From contig JAFUTY010000004.1 of the NCBI GenBank assembly GCA_017484005.1, forward strand, positions 21,358 through 85,357: DNA of 64,000 nucleotides, written 5' to 3'. Of this stretch, positions 54,482-62,811 are shown one piece after another. The number at the start of each line of letters is the position of its first letter. Position 1 is the first letter of the stretch. A program made the position numbers and the translations under genes. The DNA is from Selenomonadaceae bacterium. Lineage in GTDB: Bacteria; Bacillota; Negativicutes; Selenomonadales; Selenomonadaceae. Below the pieces are notes generated by a model. That model made no database searches. It was not told the DNA's origin and saw nothing but the letters and a program-made list of their open reading frames with translations.

Positions 54482-55234
54482 TTAACCGAATGGATTAAAT
54501 AGAAATTCTCGACCAGTCTTCATGCCTTTATCAGTCATATCGATGTGAGTTGGCAGATTCTCTATATCAGTTTGCGATTGAATCATCGGCGCGAGTTGCG
54601 ATTGAAAATTTTTGTAAGCCTTCGATTTCAGATATTTATTCCGCGCCAAAGTGTTTCGATAAATTTCCATTGTATGAATCACATTCGGTTTATCGATTTC
54701 TGCCGTGACATAAATTCCAATGACTCCATCCTCATCGCGAACGGATCTTTCAGCTTCAGCCGTGACAAGATCTTGATAATCAGATAGAGATTCCGGCGAA
54801 ATTTCATATCTATGCATGCAAACGACAAGTCCAGTTCCAGATTTTTTCTGCTCGAGAACAATTGGAATCACTTCGAGCGATTTGACGTCTTCAACCATCG
54901 GCAATCGTTTCGCTTGATACTCTCGAAAATTTTTGCTCGTTATATGGAGTCGATACGCATCTGAATTCTCATAGATTTCGAGCGTTCGCATGACATTTGG
55001 ATTTGATTCGTCAATTCCGGAATAAATATAATATGTTCCAGGCTCGAGATCTTTTGCAGGTGTCACGAGTTTTTCTTCGAGTTCCAAAATTTCATCGATC
55101 GAATCATCTTTCGCCGTGACAACTGTCCATCGAACGAGCGGAGCATTTCCCACCGGAGTGTGAATTGGATCGGCGGAAGCTGTTGACGCTAAAATCATTG
55201 AGCCGAGTAAAATCGCTGAGAATTTTTTGAGCAT
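54482..55234 (-). CDS. Secreted protein with two ABM (monooxygenase-like) domains
   Basis: This ~250-residue protein has a signal peptide (MLKKFSAILLGSMILASTAS, cleavage after SADP-like). Two similar halves follow, each with a Tyr/Ile-rich strand pattern and an MxTLEIYEN or MEIYRN motif (near 85 and 200), the antibiotic biosynthesis monooxygenase fold. The ATG at 55234 follows AAAGGAG. It overlaps the region of the amidohydrolase stop by position and shares its transcript. It may bind or oxidise a small molecule in the periplasm. Confidence 0.75.
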   Translation of the reverse strand: MLKKFSAILLGSMILASTASADPIHTPVGNAPLVRWTVVTAKDDSIDEILELEEKLVTPAKDLEPGTYYIYSGIDESNPNVMRTLEIYENSDAYRLHITSKNFREYQAKRLPMVEDVKSLEVIPIVLEQKKSGTGLVVCMHRYEISPESLSDYQDLVTAEAERSVRDEDGVIGIYVTAEIDKPNVIHTMEIYRNTLARNKYLKSKAYKNFQSQLAPMIQSQTDIENLPTHIDMTDKGMKTGREFLFNPFG

Positions 55235-55248
55235 GAAAAAATCTCCTT

Positions 55249-56280
55249 TCAAATCAATTTCGTTGAGTTTTCAATATAAATTTGATTCATCAGATTTCGC
55301 GACTGCAATTCCATATCGAGCGCAGATTTTTTTCGCAATAGAATCGCCGCCGGAACATATGGATAATCGCTGCCATAAACGAGATGATCGATATCCGCGA
55401 TTTTGAGGAGCATATCCATTTCTTCCGGCATCGGATCTCCCGCAAGATCGAAATAGAATTTTTTCAATCCAGCCGCAACATCAACCGCCTCCATCATATT
55501 CATCGACGCGAGCATATGAAACATTGCGCCGGCTCGCTGTTTCATATATGGAAGGAAAGAGCCGCAATGTGGAATGACGAATCGAATGTTTGGAAATTTT
55601 TCGAGCGAGCGATTCGCAATGAGATTCAAAATTGCGCGAGTTGTATCAGCGGGATATTCAAATAACGCCATGACTTTTCCAGTGATAACTCCTTGACGCG
55701 GAAGAATTCGAGCAGGACTTGGATGCATTATCACGAGAGAATTTCGACGGCTTAACTCCTCGAAAATTGGATCGAGACTTGAATCGCCGAGATAAATTCC
55801 ATGACTATTGCTCGCGACTTTGAATCCAAGAGCATTGAGATTTTTCATCGCTCGATCTATTTCCGCGATTGATCCTTCGACGCTTGGCAATGGAAGAGTT
55901 GCGACGAATCCAAATCGATCTGGATATTTTTGACAGATTTCCGCGAATTCATCATTGATTTCCATCGCGACTTCACATGACAATTTTTCATCGCCGTTAT
56001 AGATGTGAGGCGTCGGCATCGATAGAATCGTGAAATCGATTCCCGCGTCATTCATAAATTTCAAATGATCTTCCGCCGACCATTTTGGAAGTGGAAATCC
56101 CTCTTCCGCGACCGCATCGATTCCGAGTTTTTTCAAGCCGTTGATATATGAGGGCAAAATCGCATGCGCATGAAAATCGATTCGACGATGTTTTCGCCGC
56201 GCGATAGATGTTTCGAAATTTCCGAGAGTCATTGCAATCGCTCCCACTCCAATGAATTTCAAAAAATCGCGACGTTTCAT
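55249..56280 (-). CDS. Tat-exported amidohydrolase (amidohydrolase 2 family)
   Basis: This 343-residue protein starts with a twin-arginine signal (MKRRDFLKFIGVGAIAMTLG). The metal-binding motif DFHAHAILPSY is near 36. VIMHPSPARI near 186, IPHCGSFLPYM near 237, and YGSDYPYVPA near 297 complete the amidohydrolase-2 set seen in ACMSD-type decarboxylases. It is probably a decarboxylase or hydrolase acting in the periplasm. GAGGAGG precedes the ATG. It lies between an NTF2-like gene and a secreted ABM-type gene in one operon. Confidence 0.85.
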   Translation of the reverse strand: MKRRDFLKFIGVGAIAMTLGNFETSIARRKHRRIDFHAHAILPSYINGLKKLGIDAVAEEGFPLPKWSAEDHLKFMNDAGIDFTILSMPTPHIYNGDEKLSCEVAMEINDEFAEICQKYPDRFGFVATLPLPSVEGSIAEIDRAMKNLNALGFKVASNSHGIYLGDSSLDPIFEELSRRNSLVIMHPSPARILPRQGVITGKVMALFEYPADTTRAILNLIANRSLEKFPNIRFVIPHCGSFLPYMKQRAGAMFHMLASMNMMEAVDVAAGLKKFYFDLAGDPMPEEMDMLLKIADIDHLVYGSDYPYVPAAILLRKKSALDMELQSRNLMNQIYIENSTKLI

Positions 56281-56289
56281 AAATCCTCC

Positions 56290-56637
56290 TCAATATGTCG
56301 ATGCAACGGCAGATTTCAGAATCCATTTTCCATTTTGATTTTCAACATTGAAATTGAGTTGAAGCCGCCATGTATGTCTGCCTCCACCGAAAACTGCCGC
56401 ATTGACTCGAGATCTGCCGATCATTTTTCCAAGGCTCGATTGAATCTCGTCAGTCTCCTCGGAAAAATAATTCAGATCTCCATTTTGAATCGCGCGGAGA
56501 TATTCAGACTTCGATTGAACCATTCCAGTCATGTGAGTGAGCGTGAATCCATCGGCATGCATTTCATCGAGCCGCGGAATGTTTTTCGAAATCAGACACC
56601 GCCACATCTCGCGATAAAATTCTTCGAGAGTTTGCAT
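56290..56637 (-). CDS. NTF2-like (SnoaL/DUF4440) protein
   Basis: This ~115-residue protein begins MQTLEEFYREMWRCLISKN, then FTLTHMTGMVQSKSEYLRAI near 40 and ends FNVENQNGKWILKSAVAS, the cone-shaped NTF2 fold used by SnoaL-like enzymes and binding proteins. GAGGAGGG precedes the ATG at 56637. It opens the operon with the amidohydrolase, the ABM protein and the LysE exporter, so it may handle the same small molecule. Confidence 0.85.
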   Translation of the reverse strand: MQTLEEFYREMWRCLISKNIPRLDEMHADGFTLTHMTGMVQSKSEYLRAIQNGDLNYFSEETDEIQSSLGKMIGRSRVNAAVFGGGRHTWRLQLNFNVENQNGKWILKSAVASTY

Positions 56638-56710
56638 CGAATCCCTCCTCGAATTGATCATAAATTAATTGTAGATTGTTTTCTATTCGAATTCAAATTA
56701 ACTTCCGAAT

Positions 56711-56755
56711 AAAAAAGATCCCCGACAGATTTTTGATCTATCGGGGATTTTTTAT
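56711..56755. terminator. Bidirectional terminator, GATCCCCGACAGATC family
   Basis: Its stem arms match those of the 7.56 and 51.69 kb terminators almost base for base. It ends the cvfB transcript on minus and insulates the operon to its left. Confidence 0.9.
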
Positions 56756-57609
56756 TTCATCAAAATCGTTTCATCATTTTCAAATTTGATCCGCTGCGAT
56801 TTCAAAAGAAGTCCCAATGCTCGTTTGAATTGAGATTTACTGATTTCAAACGCCGATTTGATTTCATCCGGCGAGGAGTTGTCATTGAATTTCATTCGAC
56901 CGTCGTGAGATTCGAGATAATCGAGAATTTTTTCAGCGTCAGATTTCTGTTGCGATTTTTTTGATGCGCGAAGACTCACATTCAATCCGCCATCTTCGCG
57001 AAGATAAATCACTCGGGCGGAAATATTGTCACCAATTTTCAACGGCGATTCGATTTCAGATTTTGCGATGAATAGCACGATTCGATCTTGAGTCAATGCA
57101 AATGCGCCCATCGATGTGAAGTTGTAAATTTTTCCAGTGACTCGATCGCCTTTTCGAAAATTTTGATTTGTAATTGCGATCTGCTGAATTTCATCCTCGA
57201 CGAAAGTTGTTGCAGAAAGTCGAGCCGATTTATCGATGTAGATTTTGGCAAAAATTTCATCGCCGACTTCAAACTTCCGCCGAGATTCATGAAATGGTAA
57301 AAAAATTCCTCGCTCCGCTCCAAAATCTAAAAAATATCCATCGTGAGTTTTATTGATCACTTTCGCAATTCCAACCTCACCGATTTTGATTCGCGGAAGT
57401 TTCATGCTCGCCGTCAATCTTTTCTTTGGATCGAGATATAAAAACACTTCAACTCGATCATTTTCATGCGGCTCAAAATTTTCCTTCCATTGAGATCGAT
57501 GAAGCAAAATATCATCGGAAGTTTTGCCAGTTTCAGCGTCGAGAAACGCTCCGACCTCATTGATTCGCGCGATTCTCATCGTCGCAATCATACTCGCATG
57601 GAATTTCAC
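56752..57609 (-). CDS. cvfB: CvfB-type S1 RNA-binding protein
   Basis: This 285-residue protein has S1-like beta-barrels in tandem: IGEVGIAKVINKTHDGYFLDFGAERGIFLPF (about 75-105), then a third around KGDRVTGKIYNF (about 150). The C-terminal winged helix (ISKSQFKRALGLLLKSQRI) completes the CvfB/YitL layout. It binds RNA and affects virulence gene expression in other Firmicutes. A GTG start at 57609 lies 3 bases after the rsfS stop, with GAGG upstream; an ATG at 57591 is possible. Confidence 0.85.
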   Translation of the reverse strand: MKFHASMIATMRIARINEVGAFLDAETGKTSDDILLHRSQWKENFEPHENDRVEVFLYLDPKKRLTASMKLPRIKIGEVGIAKVINKTHDGYFLDFGAERGIFLPFHESRRKFEVGDEIFAKIYIDKSARLSATTFVEDEIQQIAITNQNFRKGDRVTGKIYNFTSMGAFALTQDRIVLFIAKSEIESPLKIGDNISARVIYLREDGGLNVSLRASKKSQQKSDAEKILDYLESHDGRMKFNDNSSPDEIKSAFEISKSQFKRALGLLLKSQRIKFENDETILMK

Positions 57610-57612
57610 CTG

Positions 57613-57960
57613 TCAATCCTCATAATGCTCGAGCGGCGCATCACTCCATAATTTTTCGAGCGAATAAAATTCTCGAGCGTCAGTTTTGAAAACATGCGCG
57701 ACGACATCTCCAAAATCGAGCAGCACCCATTCGCCAGATTGATAGCCCTCGCGATGTGAAAGTTTTACTTCGGATTCTTCCAATTTCTCCTCGATGTTAT
57801 CAACAATTGCGCGGACTTGAGTCGCTGTATTCGCGGAACAAATCACGAAGAAATCAGCCTGCAGAGAGATTTCACGCATATCGAGCACGACAATATCTCG
57901 AGCCTTTTTCTCACTCGCCGCGTGACATGCGATTTTGCAAATTTCCGTGGGATCTTTCAT
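57613..57960 (-). CDS. rsfS: Ribosomal silencing factor RsfS
   Basis: This ~115-residue protein has the RsfS core (ARDIVVLDMREISLQADFFVICSANTATQVRAIVDNIEEKL) and EWVLLDFGDVVAHVFKTDAREFYSLEKLW-like end, both visible in full. It binds L14 and blocks subunit joining in starvation. GAGGAGG precedes the ATG at 57960. Its position between the LCP gene and cvfB, after nadD and yqeK, is the common Firmicute arrangement. Confidence 0.95.
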   Translation of the reverse strand: MKDPTEICKIACHAASEKKARDIVVLDMREISLQADFFVICSANTATQVRAIVDNIEEKLEESEVKLSHREGYQSGEWVLLDFGDVVAHVFKTDAREFYSLEKLWSDAPLEHYED

Positions 57961-57974
57961 CCAAAAATTCCTCC

Positions 57975-59015
57975 TCAATTTTCATCATCTTCATCTTCGA
58001 TATTCTGTTTGATTTCATCATCTGGGAAAAGTTCTCGAAGCCGCGTATCGATTTCCGAAATATTTGGATACCAAATCGTTCCGTCGTCAGATTCAGAGCC
58101 AGGCAGCATGACTGTCAAAGGCTGTTCGCTCGATAGATGTCTCAAAACATTTGCGAGATGTGCGGAATCAAAAATCTCGGCACTCGTCTCGATTCGATTT
58201 TTAAAAATATCAGCGATGCTCGGGAGTTTTGGAATTGTCTCGAGCTGTAAAATTTTTCCATAGAATGCTTTCACAAATCGCTGCTGTCTTTGAACCCTGC
58301 CAAAATCGCCGAGACTTGATCCTCGATAACGCAAATATCCCTCGACCTGCTGTCCCGTCAAATGTTGATAGCCCTGCTGAATGTGAATCGATAAATCGCC
58401 ATCGGGATCGTCATAATCCATATTTTCTTCAACATAAATATCGATTCCCCCGAGGATATCGACAAGATCCGCAAAAGTTTTCATATCGATCGTCACGTAT
58501 TGATGAATCGAAATGTTTAGCAGATCCGAAATCTGTCTGACACATAGACTCGCGCCGCCAACTTTATACAGATTTCCAACTCGACCACTGCCGCCCGTTG
58601 GAAATTCAATCCATGTATCGCGCGGAATCGAGATGAATCTGACTCGTCCCGTTGCATTTTCAAAACTCAAAACCAAAATTGTATCTGCATTGTGTCCCGC
58701 CGCTGGATCGTTGATTGTCGATCTATCTGCGCCCTCGTCGAGTCCAAGAATCAAAATGTTTGTGTAGCCGTCGAATTTCGTTGAAACTGCTCCAGTCTCT
58801 GCCCGCTCGGAATAATCTTGATACATCGAAACCGCATCTTGATACGCTTGAACTCCCCAAGAATAAATCAGCGTGCCGATGAAAAGAGTTGCGGAGCAAA
58901 ATAGTGCGAACAGGATCAATACAAAAATCAGCCGCGGAATATTGATTTGACGACGCCGCTTCTTCTGTTTTCGCTTGCGGAGAATATTCTCCTTCGTTTG
59001 ATTTCTTGCATCCAC
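57975..59015 (-). CDS. LytR-CpsA-Psr (LCP) family protein
   Basis: This 346-residue protein has a basic start (KRKQKKRRRQINIPR), one membrane helix (about 28-52) and an extracytoplasmic LCP domain: TNILILGLDEG near 83, DTILVLSFENATGRVRFISIPRDTW near 108, and HLTGQQVEGYLRYRGSSLGDFGRVQRQQRF near 225. LCP enzymes transfer glycopolymers onto peptidoglycan. The tail is acidic (EDEDDEN). The start is a GTG after AGGAAAAAG. It shares the operon with yqeK and rsfS. Confidence 0.92.
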   Translation of the reverse strand: MDARNQTKENILRKRKQKKRRRQINIPRLIFVLILFALFCSATLFIGTLIYSWGVQAYQDAVSMYQDYSERAETGAVSTKFDGYTNILILGLDEGADRSTINDPAAGHNADTILVLSFENATGRVRFISIPRDTWIEFPTGGSGRVGNLYKVGGASLCVRQISDLLNISIHQYVTIDMKTFADLVDILGGIDIYVEENMDYDDPDGDLSIHIQQGYQHLTGQQVEGYLRYRGSSLGDFGRVQRQQRFVKAFYGKILQLETIPKLPSIADIFKNRIETSAEIFDSAHLANVLRHLSSEQPLTVMLPGSESDDGTIWYPNISEIDTRLRELFPDDEIKQNIEDEDDEN

Positions 59016-59042
59016 AACTTTTTCCTACTTCATCAAAAATTT

Positions 59043-59612
59043 TTAGCGTTCGAAGAGCATTTGATTTCGCGATTCAACTGTCGCCGGATGAATTAATGCA
59101 TTTTTTGCAACGATGAATAGAATCGATTCAGATAATCCAGTCAAAAACATTTCATCGAGCGAGACAGTTCGAGATAACTCTCGCAAATGATCGACTTCCG
59201 GATAATTTCGATTCGGTTCAATCATATCGGCGAAATAAATTATCTTGTCGAGATCTGACATGTCTCGAGCCGCTACAGTGTGTCGAGAAATCGCTTGAGA
59301 AATTTCTTCATCGTCAACTTCATATTTCTCGCGAATCAATCGAGCTCCAATCGGTGCATGAAGTAAAAGTGGAGTTGCAAATTCAACTTCATCGATTTCG
59401 ATTCCGCGTTTTTGAGCTTCAGAAATCAATTGATCGTTTGGAAATTCTCGAGCGCAGTCATGAAGAAGTCCAGCGATTCGAGCTTTTTCCTCTGAAATTC
59501 CAAATCGCCGCGCGAGATCGACTGCAGTTTTTTCAACTCCCAGCGAATGAGCAAATCGGTTCGAATTCTTCAAACTCAATCGCAAAAGTTCTTTTTGATC
59601 AGAAAGCTTCAT
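59043..59612 (-). CDS. yqeK: YqeK, HD-domain Ap4A hydrolase
   Basis: This ~189-residue HD-superfamily protein has RFAHSLGVEKTAVDLA near 21, GLLHDCAREFP near 49 (the HD pair), HAPIGARLI near 85 and ISRHTVAARDMSDLDKIIYFADMIEP near 108. YqeK proteins cleave diadenosine tetraphosphate symmetrically. The ATG at 59612 gives the best spacing to GGAGG; an ATG at 59618 is also possible. The start overlaps the nadD stop. Confidence 0.93.
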   Translation of the reverse strand: MKLSDQKELLRLSLKNSNRFAHSLGVEKTAVDLARRFGISEEKARIAGLLHDCAREFPNDQLISEAQKRGIEIDEVEFATPLLLHAPIGARLIREKYEVDDEEISQAISRHTVAARDMSDLDKIIYFADMIEPNRNYPEVDHLRELSRTVSLDEMFLTGLSESILFIVAKNALIHPATVESRNQMLFER

Positions 59613-60208
59613 TAACATAGCTCCTCCCGCGCGATATATTTTTCAACTTCATCCGGAACGAGATATTTGATCGATCGCCCATTCGCAATTCGATTTCGAA
59701 TATCTGTCGATGAAATTTCGAGAGCTGGAGTTTGAACTTCATGAATTTTTTCACGCGCTAAACTTCCAAAAAATTTTTCGAGAGATCTCCAATCGAGCAT
59801 CGATCCTCCGCGAGTTGCAGCGATGAAGTGACATTTTTCTAAAAGTTCAAAGGCATGATACCAACTCGCAAGATCATTCACTGCATCCGCGCCAGTTATG
59901 AAAAATAATTCCGCCCGCTCGAATTTTTCATGGAGCTCCTCGACTGTTAAAAGTGAATATGAAAGCCCTTGACGATCAATTTCCATTGTTGAAACTTCAA
60001 AGAATGGATTCGATTGAATTGCAAACTCGACCATCTTCAAACGGTGATTGGAGCTTGCGATTTTTTTTTCGGTTTTATGTGGAGGATTTGCCGCAGGAAT
60101 GAATATGATCTTTTCAAGATTCATCGATTCGCGCACAGATTCAGCCGTCGCAAGATGTCCCAAATGAATCGGATCGAAAGTTCCGCCCATGATCCCTAGC
60201 CGAGCCAT
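59612..60208 (-). CDS. nadD: Nicotinate-nucleotide adenylyltransferase
   Basis: This 198-residue enzyme makes deamido-NAD from nicotinate mononucleotide and ATP. The nucleotidyltransferase motif GIMGGTFDPIHLGHL is at residue 5 and the ISSTDIRNRI motif near 167. It overlaps the following yqeK gene and the end of a small membrane-protein frame upstream, so translation in this stretch is tightly linked. Confidence 0.96.
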   Translation of the reverse strand: MARLGIMGGTFDPIHLGHLATAESVRESMNLEKIIFIPAANPPHKTEKKIASSNHRLKMVEFAIQSNPFFEVSTMEIDRQGLSYSLLTVEELHEKFERAELFFITGADAVNDLASWYHAFELLEKCHFIAATRGGSMLDWRSLEKFFGSLAREKIHEVQTPALEISSTDIRNRIANGRSIKYLVPDEVEKYIAREELC

Positions 60209-60336
60209 TCAATCACCTCGCAGATGATCAAAAAATTCACGAGAAAAATCAAAATCGCGCGGAGAAAATCTTTCAAATCGTGAGAGCCTTTTGGAGTTCG
60301 AAAATACTCGCGCAGTGAATTAACGAATTTGCCCAT
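60196..60336 (-). CDS. Small single-helix membrane protein between proA and nadD
   Basis: This 46-residue frame (ATG 60336, TAG 60198) reads MGKFVNSLREYFRTPKGSHD then a hydrophobic helix (AILIFLVNFLIICEVIEWLG). It overlaps the proA end by 17 bases and the nadD start by 13. Frame, spacing and a clean membrane segment argue for a real gene; no strong ribosome site is visible, so it would depend on coupling to proA. No family is recognised. Confidence 0.55.
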   Translation of the reverse strand: MGKFVNSLREYFRTPKGSHDLKDFLRAILIFLVNFLIICEVIEWLG

Positions 60337-61570
60337 CGCCGTCAATCAAATATTTTGTGCTCGTGAGTTCATTGAGTCCCATCGGACCTCTCGCATGCAT
60401 TTTTTGCGTCGAGATTCCAATTTCCGCGCCGAATCCAAATTCAAATCCATCAGTGAATCGAGTTGAGACGTTGACATATACAGCCGCGGCATCGATTTCA
60501 TTTTGAAATTTGCGAGCATTGGAAAGATCATTCGTGACAATCGTTTCGGAATGCTGAGTCCCAAATCGATTAATATGCTCAATCGCCTCGTCAACATCTT
60601 TGACAATTTTGATCGAGAGAATCAGATCGTTATATTCAGCTACCCAATCTTCTTCCGTCGCGTCAATGATATCCGGAAGAATTTTTTTGCATTTTGAACA
60701 TCCTCGAAGTTCAACATTTTTCTCGCGCATGGATTTTGCAACGATCGGTAAAAATTTATCAGCGATCGATTCATGAATTAGAAGAGTTTCCATTGCGTTG
60801 CAAACTGAAGGTCTCGATGTTTTTGCATTGATTGAAATCGCCAAAGCTTTATCGAGATCCGCAGATTCATCGACGAAGGTATGACAGACTCCAACTCCAG
60901 TTTCGATGACTGGAACGCGGCTTTCCATTTTGACGCGCTGAATCAATCCAGCTCCGCCTCGAGGAATTATCACATCGATGAATTTTGTTAAGCTCGTCAT
61001 GACTCCAACAGCGTCGCGATCTGTCACGTCGATAAATTCAATTGCGCCGGAGGGAATTCCAGATTTTTCAGCGGCAGTTTGAAGAATTTTTGAAATCGCG
61101 ATGTTCGAGCGAATCGCTTCAGATCCTCCACGAAGTAAACATGCATTTCCGGATTTCAAACATAGAGCCGCGGCATCAGCAGTGACATTCGGACGAGATT
61201 CGAAAATGATTCCAATGACTCCGAGCGGCACATGAATCTTGCGAATTCGAATTCCATTTGGACGAATTGTCTCGAATTCTCCTCGACCGATTGGATCAGG
61301 CAACGCGGCAGTTTGATAGAGTCCTTCTGCCATTTGAGCGATTCGATTTTCGTTGAGAGCCAATCGATCGAGCATCGATTTTTTCACTTTGTCTTGAGCT
61401 GCCTCGAGATCCTTTTGATTTTCTTCGAGGATTTGTGCGCGATTTTCGATTAACGATGCGCCCATCGCGAGAAGTGCTGAATTTTTTGCCGCGGTTGATA
61501 AAATTGCGAGCTTTCGAGATGCCTCGAGAGCTTTTTGAGCTTTCGATTCAACGAGTTTTTTGATATCCAT
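60320..61570 (-). CDS. proA: Gamma-glutamyl phosphate reductase
   Basis: This 416-residue enzyme performs the second step of proline synthesis, reducing gamma-glutamyl phosphate with NADPH. Motifs: PLGVIGIIFESRPNVTADAAALCLKSGNACLLRGGSEAI-like region near 115-150 (visible in full), the catalytic Cys region with NAKTSRPSVCNAMETLLIH near 255, and GPMGLNELTSTKYL at the C-terminus. GGAGG precedes the ATG. proB lies 46 bases upstream. Confidence 0.97.
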   Translation of the reverse strand: MDIKKLVESKAQKALEASRKLAILSTAAKNSALLAMGASLIENRAQILEENQKDLEAAQDKVKKSMLDRLALNENRIAQMAEGLYQTAALPDPIGRGEFETIRPNGIRIRKIHVPLGVIGIIFESRPNVTADAAALCLKSGNACLLRGGSEAIRSNIAISKILQTAAEKSGIPSGAIEFIDVTDRDAVGVMTSLTKFIDVIIPRGGAGLIQRVKMESRVPVIETGVGVCHTFVDESADLDKALAISINAKTSRPSVCNAMETLLIHESIADKFLPIVAKSMREKNVELRGCSKCKKILPDIIDATEEDWVAEYNDLILSIKIVKDVDEAIEHINRFGTQHSETIVTNDLSNARKFQNEIDAAAVYVNVSTRFTDGFEFGFGAEIGISTQKMHARGPMGLNELTSTKYLIDGDGQIR

Positions 61571-61616
61571 TCTTCAAACCTCCAATTCAAAAATGAATCT
61601 CAACGTTTCTGAGAAA

Positions 61617-62456
61617 TTATCTTTTCTCGAATAATGTACCTATCTCTTCACCATCGAGAATTCTATGAATAATGTTGCTCTCTTTACCTGGAGCCAGCAC
61701 CATTGGAATTCGAGCATCCAGCATTTCCTTAGCTGCGCGAATTTTGGTAATCATTCCGCCTGTTCCAAGACTAGTTCCAGCTCCACCAGCCATCTGCTCG
61801 ACATCAGAATTAACTTCATTAATTTCGTTTAGAATTTTTGCATTTGGATTTGTCCTAGGATTTCCAGTGTAAACTCCATCTATATCCGTGAGAAGAATTA
61901 AGAGATCGGCGTCGACAATCTTCGCAACCATCGCTGAAAGTGTATCGTTGTCACCGATTTGAATCTCGTCAACGACAACTGCATCGTTTTCATTGATGAT
62001 TGGAATTACTTTCATTGCGATGAGTTCAAGCAGCACCGCTCGAGCATTTTGACGCTGGTGCTCGACCGTATTTGCGTCCTTCGTAAGAAGTATCTGCGCG
62101 ATTTTCTGTCCATATTCAGAAAAAATTTTTTCATAAATATGCATCAGCATCCCCTGACCAATCGCGGCAAATGCTTGATTCTTTTCAACGCGTTCAGATC
62201 GTTTTGAAAGTCCAAACTGCCCGAGTCCCGCAGCGATTGCCGCCGAAGTTACGAAAATAATTTCTTTATCCTGCCCCACAAGATCTGACAGCTCAAACGC
62301 AAACTTATCGATCCGTTCAAGATTCAATTTTCCAGTTTCAGGATAAGTAAGAGTGCTCGTTCCAACTTTAACCACGATCCTTTTTGTATTTTTGAGCTGC
62401 CCGCGTTTTTGCTTTTCAATTTTTTTGAGCTCTGAATCCTCAGTCATTTTAGTCAT
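61617..62456 (-). CDS. proB: Glutamate 5-kinase, short form without PUA domain
   Basis: This ~279-residue kinase catalyses the first step of proline synthesis. It has RIVVKVGTSTLT near 25, VTSAAIAAGLGQFG near 68, IPIINENDAVVVDEI near 146, and TDIDGVYTGNPRTNP near 185. The length covers the amino-acid kinase domain only; the C-terminal PUA domain seen in many bacteria is absent. The ATG at 62456 follows AAGGAGG. The first ~20 residues are an extra Lys/Glu-rich extension. Confidence 0.95.
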   Translation of the reverse strand: MTKMTEDSELKKIEKQKRGQLKNTKRIVVKVGTSTLTYPETGKLNLERIDKFAFELSDLVGQDKEIIFVTSAAIAAGLGQFGLSKRSERVEKNQAFAAIGQGMLMHIYEKIFSEYGQKIAQILLTKDANTVEHQRQNARAVLLELIAMKVIPIINENDAVVVDEIQIGDNDTLSAMVAKIVDADLLILLTDIDGVYTGNPRTNPNAKILNEINEVNSDVEQMAGGAGTSLGTGGMITKIRAAKEMLDARIPMVLAPGKESNIIHRILDGEEIGTLFEKR

Positions 62457-62472
62457 GCGAAAAAACCTCCTT

Positions 62473-62703
62473 CTAAAAATCAGAACCAAAGTCAAATGAC
62501 ATTTGCTCGACAATTTTCGATTCAGATTCTATTTTTTCATCTACCTCGAGTGCCTTGTAAAAAATTTCGACAAGCGATCCAATTTCATATCCTTCAGATT
62601 TCCACGCTTCGAATGCTCGCAAGATCGTTTCATTTGGAGTCTCTGGAAAATTTTCAGCGAGCTTTTTTACTAACTCGATTTCTTCTCGATTCAAAAATTT
62701 CAC
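62473..62703 (-). CDS. Small hypothetical protein before proB
   Basis: This ~76-residue acidic, helical protein (KFLNREEIELVKKLAENFPE) ends SFDFGSDF. GTG (62703) and TTG (62694) starts are possible; the TTG is 6 bases after GAGGTG and seems better. It lies 16 bases upstream of proB and probably starts the pro operon transcript. No family is recognised. Confidence 0.65.
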   Translation of the reverse strand: MKFLNREEIELVKKLAENFPETPNETILRAFEAWKSEGYEIGSLVEIFYKALEVDEKIESESKIVEQMSFDFGSDF

Positions 62704-62811
62704 CTCGGCTTTTCATTTTACTTTCAGTTTTCGAGATCGTCGAGAGAATTCCGAAAAAAAATTGTAAGTGTGTGATAGAATTCTCAATAAAAATTTTGTG
62801 GAGTGAAATCG

